From NCBI GenBank assembly GCA_037355855.1, contig CM074761.1:2313346-2377345 (forward strand): a DNA stretch of 64,000 nt, in the 5' to 3' direction. Positions 40,901 to 54,750 of the stretch are shown in pieces. Source of the DNA: Pseudo-nitzschia pungens (taxonomy: Eukaryota > Bacillariophyta > Bacillariophyceae > Bacillariales > Bacillariaceae). Within the stretch, counting starts at the first letter, position 1; each line of letters opens with the position of its first letter. Both the position numbers and the translations under genes were made by a program. Under the pieces are notes generated by a model that was not told the DNA's origin, did no database searches, and saw only the letters and a program-made list of their open reading frames with translations.

Positions 40901-41433
40901 ACGGGCTGTATAAAATCAAGAGGGACGTCATGGATACATTTGTCAAATCTTGTGCCGGATATAGCGTGTGCACGTACGTTCTTGGCGTCGGTGACCGTCA
41001 CCTCGACAATCTTTTGCTTCACGAGTCGGGCCATTTTTTTCATTGCGACTACTCTTTCATTCTTGGCAACGACCCCAAGAAATATCTTCCCATGAGAATC
41101 ACCAAGGAAATGATCAACGGAATGGGAGGATGGAAAAGCGATAATTTCTGTCAGTTTCTTTCCCTGGCGTGCGCAGCCTTTTTGACGCTTCGACGGCCCG
41201 AGAACGTCCGGCATTTGTTGTCGTTGATCAGATTGCTGGAAGGATGCGGCTTGCCTGATCTGGAGAAGACTCAGAGCATCGAAACCGCTATTCAAGGCGT
41301 CCGAGATAGATTGAAGCTGGACCTGACGGACGAAGAAGCAATCGTATTCATGGAGAAACTTATCGAAGACAGTTGTGCATCCAAGATGTGGATCGCAGTG
41401 GACGCGATACACTCATTAGCACAACGGTTCTGA
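37956..41433 (+). CDS. VPS34: Vps34-like phosphatidylinositol 3-kinase with a frame break
   Basis: The C-terminal third is a class III PI 3-kinase catalytic domain. The N-lobe has FPILLTFDCN and the Lys/Asp-containing LLYKHDDDVRQE. The catalytic loop is TYVLGVGDRHLDNLLL and the end DLTDEEAIVFMEKLIEDS ... IHSLAQRF matches Vps34. The metal-binding motif is CDYSFILG, where most relatives have DFG. The upstream ~700 residues are long, polar and divergent, with helical-domain-like stretches. The frame changes by +1 at about 40240: the first part runs 37956-40295, the second is open from 40237. A GT-AG pair 40152-40254 (103 bp, in phase) is one explanation and a single-base discontinuity the other. 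It makes PI3P for endosome and autophagy traffic. Confidence 0.78.
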
Positions 41434-42444
41434 ATCAAACCAGAGATCCCATACTGTTTTCCCCCTGCTCCTCTAGTCTTACCCGACCGCTATACGAGTT
41501 TGCTACCGTATAGAAAGTTGACGAGAAGTATGGCGCGGAACAAGGCATATTCTACAAATAAATTGTTCGCCGTTCGACCGGAATTCTCGATCAGTTCTTT
41601 TGATGGAACTAATATTATTATTTCAAATCAAGTACCGTATTATGTAATATAGCATTATTTGACTTGGTTTCCAATGCTCATGCACAGGCATTCCCAACTC
41701 GTAAAACCGAACGTGACGTAGACCCTAGTCAAAATTACAGAGCCTGCAAATATTTCTGACTATTCTTGACCTCGGATGATTGTACACGCACGCAACACCT
41801 ACACCACAGGAGATTCATTACAGCATCACACTTTCATGGAATACGCATCGGAGTGCGAACGAGGAAAAAACAACATCAAAAATCGAATACAGTAAGTGCG
41901 AGTCGCTCCAACCGGACTCGTTAGTGCGTCCGCGACAAATAGATGCAAGCATCGTCGTCGAAGGTCTTTCTTTCAGAGAGAAGATTACTCATGTTTTTTT
42001 GAGTTGGTTTCACCGTGGCTGGGATAAACAAACAAAATAAAGTCCAACCACTCGAAATCCCTGTGCAGGTTCTTTTCATCATCATCAAAATTTGTCTCGG
42101 ACAACGCGCTGCGCTGCCATCAAAACCGATGTCGTACCTTCGAAGCCCGACATTGTTTCGTTTTCGTTCTCGTTCGCGGCTCGGCTTGCCCGTTCTCTCG
42201 ACCTTGTTTTGACACGCGGGGGTTCGATGGGTTTGTTTGCTCTGTCGAATCGCGTCACCGGCTCCCTTCCACGCACCCATCATCGATCCGACCCAAGCGA
42301 AAAGAAACGAAATGCAATGCAATGAAACGAAATGAATCCCAAGCCCGTGCCGCGTACGTGCACTTCGATTATTCCCACACTTTCACGAATTGCCCAATCC
42401 GTTTTCCCCCCATTGTTGGCACAGTTTTGGTGCGGAACAAGGGT
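41434..42444. other. convergent spacer
   Basis: This spacer lies between the 3' ends of the PI 3-kinase and RPA12 genes. Nothing coding was seen. Confidence 0.5.
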
Positions 42445-42816
42445 TTAATTGTTGATCGACCAGGTGTGTTTGCAGCCCGGACATTCGTAAAAGACCGTTT
42501 GCCCCTCGTCGACGCTTCGCAACTGGACGGTGTAGTATCCGACCTCGGGGGCCCCGCATTTGATGCAGGGTTCCTCGATCGTCGCCCTCGTCGGTTCCTT
42601 GTTTCTTCGGAGAGCCCGTTGCTCGGCGTCTGTTTTGGCCCACAACGGAGTCGCGCGGTTGGCGGAATAGGTTACCGACGACGGAATTTCGGAGCGGTCG
42701 AGTTCGTCGAGGTTGGACGCGTACGGGCAGACGTTGCAGGAAATCGAACCCGAGCCGTCGACTCTGAGCGTGGATCGACACGAGGGACAGAATGGCCAGG
42801 GCATGGTGCGGATCAA
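42445..42816 (-). CDS. RPA12: RNA polymerase I subunit RPA12
   Basis: The 123-residue protein matches the size and layout of RPA12/A12.2. The N-terminal zinc ribbon is FCPSCRSTLRVDGSGSISCN followed by CPY. The C-terminal TFIIS-like ribbon has CIKCGAPEVGYYTVQ, the acidic hairpin RSVDEGQTVFYECPGC and HTW. The Asp-Glu pair in that hairpin supports RNA cleavage in the polymerase active site, as in TFIIS. The subunit acts in the nucleolus in rRNA transcription. It is divergent from the neuroguidin gene, itself a ribosome-assembly factor. Single exon. Confidence 0.92.
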   Translation of the reverse strand: MIRTMPWPFCPSCRSTLRVDGSGSISCNVCPYASNLDELDRSEIPSSVTYSANRATPLWAKTDAEQRALRRNKEPTRATIEEPCIKCGAPEVGYYTVQLRSVDEGQTVFYECPGCKHTWSINN

Positions 42817-43549
42817 TCAATCAATGAGTAAGATTACCGTTTGGGTCGGTTCTCCACTCGTGCCGGTCGGTGGTGGAGGTCGGTAAGATTATCGTTCGTA
42901 TCGGAACGGCTTCTTGTTTTTGTTTCTGCAAGCTACGGCTTGTTGAAATGGGATGCGATGCGATGCAACCGGAGATCGTTGTGTCGGCGCGACTCGCGGA
43001 TCGAAGCACTCCGTCGTCGAAATCGAAACCGCATGGGAGTTTTGAGATCGATCACTGTTTGCGATGCGATGTGATGTTATGTGATGGATGGAAATGGGAA
43101 AATACCGGTATGGTTGATGGTCAGACATCCAAGATTCATTTTACTCGAGAATCAATCAATCGCGGAAATCATGAACGGCGTTCGCAACCATTCATTCATT
43201 CATTCATTGATCATTAGAGTCCATCTCGAGATTGATTTTATTGATTTTATCATCATTCATCGTCACGTACAGGAAATCCATTCGACATTCGAATTTCCTC
43301 CCCCGTGTGAGATGCGACCTCGGTTGGATTCCCCTCGGCCTCGGACGGAATCAAGCCGGAGCCTTCCGAGAAAACAACAACAACGAGAACAGCACTGCAC
43401 TGCACGCACGCAGGACTAATTACCGGTAGGGGATATTATTGCAAAAGGAACACCAGCACTCCTCTATCCAATCGCAAGGCGCTGAAAGCACGGACGGAAA
43501 ACATACCGTACTACCTACACCTCGATCGGATCACCACCAAAGCACAAGC
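42817..43549. promoter_or_regulatory. divergent promoter region, RPA12 / neuroguidin
   Basis: About 730 bp separates two head-to-head ribosome-biogenesis genes, so regulation may be shared. It holds GATGCGATGCGATGC runs (about 42950-42965 and 43058-43085) and an (ATTC)n run near 43190. No individual element could be assigned. Confidence 0.45.
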
Positions 43550-45106
43550 ATGGCGAAGAAACGCGGGGCAGCGGCCGCTTCCGACGATTCCGCCCCGCAA
43601 AACCCGGCGGTGGACGCGCTGAACGAAACGCTCAAGAAAGTCGAGGCTTCGTTGGTGCCCGCGGTCGATTCCTTTTGCGCCGGACCGTCCGAGAAAAACA
43701 AAACCCCGAGCGATGGCGAAGGGGAGGTCGGATCGGGATCGCCGCTTCCATCCGCCAGGGGTCTCGATTTCATGCACGCCAAAAACACCCTTCTGTTGTC
43801 CTACCTGATCGATTTGACGGTTCATCTCCGAGATGCCGTCGTCGATCCCGGCGACGGCGAGGGCGGGGAAGCCGAGAGCGACGACGAAACCGAAAACGAG
43901 AAAAAAGAGCATCGGGAGAAACAACAACGGCGTCGATTGCTGGAGATGAGAACCGTGTTGGACAAATCTCGTGGGTTGGACAAGAAGCTCCGGTACCAGA
44001 TCGATAAATTATTGTCCTCCCTGACGGACTCGTCGGCGTTTGCTACGGGCGCCGGCGGCAACAACGAGGACGACGACAACGACAGCGAGAGGGACGACGA
44101 TAGGGACGACGATGGAATCACCGGCGACAATGGTCCAGACGATCCGTTGAGACACAGACCCGATCCCAGGTCGATGTTGGATTCCGACGAAGACGTACAG
44201 CAGCGATGGACAACGGTGATGATGGAGACGATGACGAGGATAGCATCGACGATAAGTACGAAGAAGAAGACGAAGACGACGATTTGGCAGCAGCGCGAGC
44301 AACACTGTCCCTGTCGAGAGGAGCAAAGGCCAAGAAAAAGAAAACGAAGAAAAAGATGCGGGACGACGATTCCGGCGACGATTCCGGCGACGACGACGAC
44401 GGCGATGGTCGAGACGGGTCGAGCAAGAAATACATTGCTCCGCGAATGACGGCCGTTCCCTACACACACGACGTTGCCGACAAGCGATCGGAAAAGGAGA
44501 AACGACAGCGACGAAAACTGCGTGCCACGGAGCTTGCCCAGACGCTGCGCCAACAATACGGCGATCAACCCGAGACCGAAGACGTCTTTGGGGGAGGCAA
44601 CTCCGAATTGTACGGAAAGCAGCGATCGGCCTCCAGAGCGCTGGCCCAGAGGGAAGCGGAACGAATCGAATTCGAGGAATCGACCATGATCCGTCTCACG
44701 ACCTCTCGAAAGGAGAAGAAAGAAAAGAAGCGAGTCGAACGAATGATGGAGGGGGGAGCCAACCTGGCACAAATCGCCAACCTGGGAAATCTCGTTCGCG
44801 AAACCGAAGCCTTCGGGAAAGACGGCGGTGCCAATAGCGATGACGAAGACCGATACAGGGAGGAAGCACTGAAGGCCTATATGAGAGGAGATCAACCCGG
44901 TCGCAAGAGCGGTGTTGGCAGCAGCGGCAGCGCAGGCCAGACATGCCAACGGCAAGCGAAGGCGAGATCCGATGGGCGAGAACCAAGCCGACGGTGCGGG
45001 AAGGAGGCTGAAAATGGGCAAGCGACCCAAGGCCAAAAACTCTCTCCAAGCTGCATTGTACGGATCCAGCGGTGGGTCATCAAAGAGCAAGAAAAAGAGC
45101 AAATGA
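43550..45106 (+). CDS. neuroguidin/LCP5-like ribosome-biogenesis factor with two frame breaks
   Basis: This is a Sas10/Utp3-domain nucleolar protein of the neuroguidin/Lcp5 type, part of the small-subunit processome. Segment 1 (from 43550) has HAKNTLLLSYLIDLTVHLRD and LRYQIDKLLSSL, then DDPLRHRPDPRSM. Segment 2 (about 44206-44890, a different frame) has KKYIAPRMTAVPY, TELAQTLRQQYGD and ESTMIRLTTSRKEKKEKKR. Segment 3 (about 44900-45106) is back in the first frame and has the family's basic end KRPKAKNSLQAALYG. Two opposite shifts, near 44195-44215 and 44885-44925, interrupt the gene. No intron of usable size fits either one. Each part is conserved, so the gene is probably functional, with indel errors or unusual decoding. 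Confidence 0.75.
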
Positions 45107-45575
45107 TAAAGTACTGCAAAAAAGAGTTCGCACCAGTTTCAATTCGGATACGGATGATTGATGGAAGGAGGCGTTGGAATGAATTTCGATTTCGTCTGCG
45201 TAGTAGTTTCGGACACGTAGGATTTCCATGCTGCATTTAATCCATAAATCTAGTTCGAATTTAGAGTTAAAAGTTCGCACCTGTTTTGCCTGATCTGACT
45301 GCTCGGCACTCTCGCCACTCTCGACAAGCTTTCCAAACAGTCGTTTCAACTCGATCACGAAAGTAATTTCAGCGTCGGGCTCTTTGCCTTCTATGTCGAC
45401 CTAGTCTGCATGAAGGACGCAGTGTTGTGCGGCTGTTATGAGTTGGTGTAAATTTATTCACAATAGTTTTATTATTTGCTTCGCACGAAAGTGCTACGAA
45501 ACGTCAAACCTGGATTGGAATGTCGAAGAGAAGCTAGAAGGGATTGTCATGGATGTTTCTGATACGGTGTGCGAA
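45107..45575. other. convergent 3' spacer
   Basis: This spacer lies between the 3' ends of the neuroguidin-like and D-cysteine desulfhydrase-like genes. No feature was recognised. Confidence 0.5.
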
Positions 45576-47014
45576 TTACTTCCTGCCATACACGTCCATC
45601 CTCTCAACGGGTGATACTGATTGCAGTGTGGATCGCAAAGATTCTATTTTTTCATAATTGCCGAGTGCACCACCCGTGTGCCAAAACACAACGCGGCTGT
45701 TCCGATACGTTTCCGGATTTTCTTTAACCTCGTTCATGAACCGAAACAATGCTTTCCCCGAATAAACGGGATCAAGCGAAATCCCCGTCTCCAGAGCAAG
45801 CTTGACGATAAAATCAAGTTCTTCCGAAGTACTCGACGCGTAGCCAAGACCCTTACCCTGATGTACGGTTACATGGTTGCGAAAAAAATCTTCAATTGTC
45901 ACGTCGTGTCCGCATTCGGATTCTGAAAAGACAGATGCCATGTCCAGCCCCATTTCCTTTGCTATGGCAGCCATCGTCTCATAAAAATAATCAGGGTGGT
46001 CACAAACGCCAACGGCGTGTATTTTTGGCGCATGGTCAACGTTATCATTTTCACGGTAAGCCAACGACAAACCGAGACCTATGCCAGCAGCAGTGCCTCC
46101 ACTTCCGCAAGCAAATACAACGTGATCAACTTTTTCTTTGCCCAATTGACCCACAAACTCGTCTACCGCTTCAATATATCCCCACGTTCCCAACCCATTC
46201 GAGCCACCAACAGGTATTTTGTACACATTCCGTTTCTTTCCTTCGACAGGAGACACTAGGTCTTTGCGCAGCAACTCGATAAGCCCGTTGCTTCCCGTAC
46301 GCCCATATTCACCTGGTGTACACATGTGTATGTTGGCGCCAGCTATTCGATCGAAAAGAATATTTCCAACGTATCCAAAAGAATCCTCTGTCGTATCCTT
46401 CTCGACTTGATTTGCCCTCTTTGTTCGTAGAATTAAGTGGGGTTCAAGCCCGACCATACGACATGCGGTTGCCTGGGAGAAAGATAGCAGAATAAGCCTA
46501 AATATTCTATTGAAAATTTTTTATGACGTTTCGCGACGAACCGAAGACGATCAAACTTACGTACCGTGGCGCGACAATGATTACTCTGTTCACCCCCGAT
46601 TGTAATTACAGAATCATATCCTCCATCCAATGCGTCAGCGAGCAAAAACTCAAGTTTTCGAACCTTATTTCCTCCCAGTTCGACCCCTGCTGTCATGTCA
46701 TCTCTTTTCATCATCAGCTGCACATTGAGATCCCGAAGCGGTTGCAGAACACTATCTTCAAGGCATGCCACAGAATTTGACATGAGAACATCCTGCAATG
46801 GAGTTGGGAGGTTCGCAAGCCTAAGCCGGTGCTTCGGTGGATTCTTTAAATGGCGTGAAAATCTCGGAGCCTGGTACGGTAGGAGCTTGTTGGGATATTG
46901 GACCGACATTGAAGACACCAGACGCAAGTTTGTTCTACTCGGAACGAATGTAACGAATGCTTGGAGCATCACTATTTTTCGTAACCTCGCAAAGTTTCGG
47001 ACACCTTCTCGCAT
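45576..47014 (-). CDS. D-cysteine desulfhydrase / ACC-deaminase-family PLP enzyme
   Basis: Two exons (47014-46565 and 46472-45576) join in phase 0 across a 92-bp intron (GTACGT donor, CCCAG acceptor) to give 448 residues. The fold-type II PLP enzyme family is clear. The PLP lysine lies in [17 protein letters not shown], followed by [13 protein letters not shown] and GLEPHLILR; the phosphate-binding loop is [11 protein letters not shown], and the end is [16 protein letters not shown]. Plant relatives degrade D-cysteine to pyruvate, ammonia and H2S; ACC deaminase is the alternative activity and cannot be excluded by eye. The first ~60 residues, basic and Ser/Arg-rich, may be an organelle presequence. 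Confidence 0.85.
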
Positions 47015-47617
47015 TGTTGGCGATCCTGTTCTGATCGCTTTCCTACGCTTTCAACGGTGTTTCAAACATTCATAATGGTCAACATGGCACATGGCACGAT
47101 GAACGACGGCAGGTGAATAATGATGATGTTCCGATAAACACTCATACCAGGTTCGTAACCTTACCGGTACCTCATAAGAATTTTTACCAAAGATACCCAT
47201 CTTGAAAGTTAGAAAGATATTTCAGAGAAATCTCTTTTCGAATGGCTTTTCCCGTCACACCCTCATTATTGACCGCAGCGCGAGATGACGTTCCGAACCT
47301 TTGGCAAACAGTGCATTCCAGCTGGAAGTATTTCATGATCCACGTGTTGTTTTCGATTGTATTTATTCTCACCCTCCACACATCAAGGTTACGTACTTTT
47401 GAAGTCAAAACCCCAAACTGCCTCTCCATCACGGACGAAAAGTCTTCAACAACTCTCTTCCTTTCTCTTCTTGGAAGGCGCTTTGCATCAATAGACACAA
47501 GAACGCTTCCATTAAGTTCGTTCTATCGAGCCATCTTACATATCCAGAGAATCCCGCGCTCCACTATACTGCTGGTGGAAAACAAAAGAGGGAGGAAAGA
47601 AATAGCCGACAAACAAA
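47015..47617. promoter_or_regulatory. divergent promoter region, D-Cys desulfhydrase / CDC48
   Basis: About 600 bp lies between two head-to-head genes. A 172-codon frame runs through it into the CDC48 first exon but has no protein-like features. A GTAACCTTACCGGTACC motif occurs near 47156. Confidence 0.45.
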
Positions 47618-50577
<2,960 letters not shown>

Positions 50578-50863
50578 CTTGGATGCCACAATGCAAATGA
50601 AATAATGAGAAGTAGAAAAACTTATTCACACTAGATTCCTTTTCGTCAGACTCGTGTATCATGTACATCCAGGGCAACGATAACAAAACGATCAAACAGC
50701 AGATTTACATATTTCTTCAAGAACGGATTGCAGCAAATAGGCTCAATCGAGATAAATTATCGAGTTCAACAAGATATTTAGGCGATTGAAAGTTTGTTCG
50801 TTCAAGTTGATCACTGCTCAGTTCGTCTTTTTGGATTTCTCAGCAGCGACGCATGCACCGATT
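50578..50863. other. convergent 3' spacer
   Basis: This is a short spacer between the CDC48 and PIG-M genes; no feature was seen. Confidence 0.5.
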
Positions 50864-52504
50864 CTATTGCTTTTTCTTTTCACTTCCGAAGTCAGAACCC
50901 ATGAACCGCACCAAGGCGCCCATAAGATTGACGTTCGAGAAAAAATACAGCACCGATGCCAACCAAACGATGCGATGGAAAGCCAAACCCTGCATTTCCA
51001 AACAGTATGCCGAACCCAACCAAAGCAATATCGAAGCCACCAGCAAGATTATTGCCTTCACGACTTTCTTAGATTTCAGAAGATCGCCGCTGGTATTTCT
51101 GCACAGTGGCAGCAAGCACAGATACCAAGTGAAGTATTGCGCAGTAATGACTTTGTTGTGGGTCACAAAGAGATAGGTTTGTACAAACAGAGTCAATCCC
51201 AGTTGGCCATTGTGTGGTGCCATTCCCACGCTGCTGTATGCTAGTAAAAACGCTTGTGGTACGAGCAGCAGTCGACCCAAGGTTGCGAGCGAAAACAAAT
51301 TGGTAGAGGATGCAGCAATGTTGGCGCTACTAGCTGTCGTAGTCGCTGCAGCAAATGCAGCATCCGCCGTTCTCGCTCGGGCAAGATAAATCCAATACCA
51401 GTACATCGAATAATTATGTCTGTGATCCACTCTGGAGAAATGATAAAGTAGCCCTTCTTGTAATGCGATTTCCCCATAGATATAGACCGCCAACCATGTG
51501 AGGAAACAAAATGTAACGAGAAAGCTGACCAAAAATAGCAATGGCTTTGACGAGAATAGCAGCCGATCAATCCAAAGCTTTGCGAGACGAAGCAACTTCA
51601 ATGGATTCTTCCAGGGGAAGACGGATGTTTTCGATAAAGCACCACCGTCTAGAGCTCTGGGATTGCTTCTGGGTGGCGTTGCAAAATATGCCATATAGGA
51701 TAGCGAATAAATTATGGGGTAAAGTTTGGAGTGAACGGCAACGCCGTGGCAGATTCCTGCGAACAATACCCGCCAGTGAGTGGCTACTCCCTCTTCCCTG
51801 CTCGATGGATTGTTGCTGCTTGTACTATCATTGGTTGCCTCCGTGTTCCGGGGTTTCCGTTCTCCACCAGTAGCGACCCAAAATGTCAACAGAACCGGCA
51901 AAAGAACCATTATAGATTCAGACGAACCCCTCGTACAAATGTTGATTGCGAGTGGATTGTACAGCCACAACAATGCATCCACTAGCTCCACTGACCACCA
52001 CGACGATACGGAAGAATCTTTGTCAGCAGAATCGCCATCTGAATCCTGCTGGGACTTTTCTTTCCGTTCTTTCCCTCGCCGGGTGCGTCGTTCGTGTAGG
52101 ATGATGTATCCACAGAGAGCATCCGCGACACAAAACAAATGCCTTCCGTACTCTTTGTGTGGCAACCTCGACAAGAGTTCTGCAAGAAATGGTGTGTATC
52201 GATAGGTGTGCCGATCGTAGGGCGACAGCCCGCGTTTCAAGTACTCCGCAGCGTCCGTAAAGACAAGAAAGTCAATGTCCGTGTAGCTCACACCCGGTAA
52301 CCATCGTCCATCGTCCAGCAACCAGGGAAGGAACCATGCTAAGAACAATCTCAGAAACAAGCCGATCCAGGGTGCGTACAGTGGATGTGACACAATGCGG
52401 AGAACTCCTGGAAACGAATATGCTGGTTCTCTCTTTTCTTGCTTCATTCTTGGTTTAATGAGATTGTCTATCTGCTCCGCAACATTGTTCTTCGGCGCAC
52501 CCAA
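50864..52504 (-). CDS. PIGM: GPI mannosyltransferase I (PIG-M)
   Basis: The 546-residue multi-pass ER protein matches PIG-M, which adds the first alpha-1,4-mannose from dolichol-phosphate-mannose to the GPI-anchor precursor. The catalytic DxD-like motif is SYTDIDFLVFTDAAEYLKRG, followed by SPYDRHTYRYTPFLAELL; WLYNPLAINICTRGSSESIM, HWRVLFAGICHGVAVHSKLY, RVDHRHNYSMYWYWIYLARA and NKVITAQYFTWYLCLLP are family blocks. About ten hydrophobic segments are present. A hydrophilic charged insert (RRGKERKEKSQQDSDGDSAD, about residues 140-165) and an Ala/Thr-rich insert (about 380-400) lengthen it over the animal protein. Single exon, convergent with CDC48. Confidence 0.9.
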   Translation of the reverse strand: MGAPKNNVAEQIDNLIKPRMKQEKREPAYSFPGVLRIVSHPLYAPWIGLFLRLFLAWFLPWLLDDGRWLPGVSYTDIDFLVFTDAAEYLKRGLSPYDRHTYRYTPFLAELLSRLPHKEYGRHLFCVADALCGYIILHERRTRRGKERKEKSQQDSDGDSADKDSSVSSWWSVELVDALLWLYNPLAINICTRGSSESIMVLLPVLLTFWVATGGERKPRNTEATNDSTSSNNPSSREEGVATHWRVLFAGICHGVAVHSKLYPIIYSLSYMAYFATPPRSNPRALDGGALSKTSVFPWKNPLKLLRLAKLWIDRLLFSSKPLLFLVSFLVTFCFLTWLAVYIYGEIALQEGLLYHFSRVDHRHNYSMYWYWIYLARARTADAAFAAATTTASSANIAASSTNLFSLATLGRLLLVPQAFLLAYSSVGMAPHNGQLGLTLFVQTYLFVTHNKVITAQYFTWYLCLLPLCRNTSGDLLKSKKVVKAIILLVASILLWLGSAYCLEMQGLAFHRIVWLASVLYFFSNVNLMGALVRFMGSDFGSEKKKQ

Positions 52505-53180
52505 GTAATTGAGACTGTTCTGCTGCTATTGTTTGCATCTAGAATCGAGGAGTCTCGTTCTCTGAGTTGAGAGTTGCGAGACTTGGCACATTGGCTCTCG
52601 GAGTTCGACATCTGCATTGTGGATAACTTACCGTATGGATTACACGTACGTTAAGGCTTACGGTAATCTTACGGTACAGCTTTTGCGGTTTGCCGTCGGT
52701 CTCGATTCTACCATTTCGTATGTACTTTTAATAGGTATGAATCCATATTACCAAATACAATGCTCAAAGTCGTGAGTACATCGACTCAATGGACTGACGG
52801 TACGTACGTGTGTAAGTACGTACGAATTACGAAGTGCTTTGGATCTTCCATCAAAGCTTGGATGAGGATCGCTCGTTGCACAAAAAAATAGTATCTTTTC
52901 CCGAATGCTTTTCGTGCGTGGTCATCTCAACCAATAGCCTAGCGCATCAAACCGCTCAAACCGCTCTCTCAAAACACGACACATCGACGCAATCCTTAGT
53001 CAGTCCATCGGTGGTTCTCATCGGATTAGGAACAAAGACCCTCCCACTAAGGTTACAGCATCATTCGGGAGCTATCAATCGTTCGTATCTAACAGCCTCA
53101 ACCCATTCCACCCCATCACAACCCATCCTTATCTACCTTCTCACGTCATTATTGTAGATTCATAACAATAGCAACCAAAG
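52505..53180. promoter_or_regulatory. divergent promoter region, PIG-M / lumen protein
   Basis: About 680 bp lies between two head-to-head genes, with TACGTACG-type motifs near 52800 and a GGCTTACGGTAATCTTACGG motif near 52655. An open frame across 52834-53157 has no protein-like features. Confidence 0.4.
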
Positions 53181-54414
53181 ATGAAGTTGTCTATCGCAGC
53201 CGGACTCATGATGGCCTTGGCCTCCACAGAGGCCTTTGCTCCATCGAATAGTCCAAAGGACCTCTCAATCCACTGCACTTTTTGCCGATGAAAGCAACAA
53301 CAATTTCCTTCCGAAGATTGACGCGAAGGCCGCTGCATCTTTCGTTGCAGCTTCCGTCTTTGCGTTCTCGACTGTCGGAGTCACAACAACTGCCCTCCCT
53401 GGTTTCGTGGAACCCGCCCATGCAGCTTCGAAGGTTGTCCAAGAACCCAAGAAGTTGTCGAAGGAAGAAAAGGAGTACAAAAAGGCGCAACAAAACATAG
53501 ACTTGTGCAAACAGACTCTTAAGGCCTACGAAAAGTTGAATTCCGATGCCAAGGGTGCCGACAAGAAGGCTACCAGCGCCTTGGACTCCGCCACCAAAAA
53601 CCTGGCATCGGCCAAGAAGGCCTACACAGCCACTTCCGACAAGTTGGCTGCCGCCAAGAGCCAAAAAATGCCATCCTCTGCTATCAAAGAATTGACGGCA
53701 GATGCAGGTACGAAACAACAATAAGAGCAACGGTGTTTGCATTGAATCAATGCCCGCGCAAGGGCCACGGCGAATGCTATATCAAAAACTTCGCCCCGTA
53801 TTCCCACTGGTCTGGATTCCGAAAAGCCTCGCATTTGCGCTCGTGGAGCTTCTTGTTCTATTGATCGGAGCATCGGTGTGCTTGTCGTCATCACTCATTT
53901 GCACATCAATCATTTGCACCGAAAAAGTCTTTAGTGCACTTCGTTGTTAGGACATCATTCTGTGATATCCATATCTGCATTGATTGTCGTTGAATTGCAA
54001 CCCGCATTGAACGACGTCTTACTCACACCTTGTCGTTGTTTTCTTTGATCGTTCGTCGCAATCACAGCCCAACTCAAAGAAGTCTTGAAGGGCAAGGAAA
54101 AGATTTTCTCCGATGCATCCAAGGCCGCTGCCGGTACTGCCAAGGAAGTTCAAACGTCTGATAAGGGTATCGCTGAATCCAAGAAGGCGTTGAAGAAGGC
54201 AGAAAAGTCTCTCAAGAAGGCCGAGAAGACATACAACAAGTACCAGAAGAAGATCAAGAAGCTACTGAAGGAAGAAGAAGCCAAGCTTAAGAAGCTCGAG
54301 AGCGAAGCAAGCAAGTTGAAGTCAATGAAGGAAAGAGAAACAAAGGAGCTCGCCGACAAAGTAAAGGCTATCCAATCGGAATCAAAGGCTTTGGAGGCCT
54401 TGAAACAGTTGTAA
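53181..54414 (+). CDS. thylakoid-lumen-type coiled-coil protein with one frame break
   Basis: The predicted protein (about 290 residues) carries a three-part targeting region. It has a signal peptide (MKLSIAAGLMMALAST), the diatom plastid motif EAFAPS at its cleavage point, and later a second hydrophobic segment (AAASFVAASVFAFSTVGVTT) ending in EPAHA/ASK, like a thylakoid transfer signal. The mature part is Lys/Glu/Ala-rich coiled coil (KEYKKAQQNIDLCKQTLKAY; KKAEKSLKKAEKTYNKYQKK). Exon 1 runs to 53707 and exon 2 from 54068 to 54414, phase 1, with a 360-bp intron (GTACGA, CACAG). Between 53260 and 53270 the frame shifts by +1: KDLS must continue into STALFADES, with no intron possible. Function unknown. 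Confidence 0.68.
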
Positions 54415-54750
54415 ATGTAGCGGGAAAAGAAAATAGGTATAAACTTGTGATGAGTCTATGTATGTGTCTGAACTTATTTTATATGGATGGTCGACGTACG
54501 GAGTTCATGAAAGCTGCCACATCCAAACGAACCGTATAAGGAACACAACTTTTCGACAGCCGACGACGAGAACAGGAATTCGCAGCAAGGAACATGCAGT
54601 TCCAGTGGATTTTCCCCACCATCAGCATATGACATCTATGGACCGGGATACGAAGCAACTAAACATAGCCTACAGTTTACTCTAGTCGGAAATGTACTAT
54701 TTAGTTCTTTATCTTATGTTTGTGTGCATCCTATGAGTGTCCGACGTGAT
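54415..54750. other. convergent 3' spacer
   Basis: This spacer lies between the lumen-protein gene and the PDAT gene; no feature was seen. Confidence 0.5.

Noticed and set aside
43822..45102. 426-codon minus-strand frame opposite the neuroguidin gene
   Set aside because: It is a mirror of Asp/Glu/Lys-rich coding DNA; the plus strand holds conserved family blocks.
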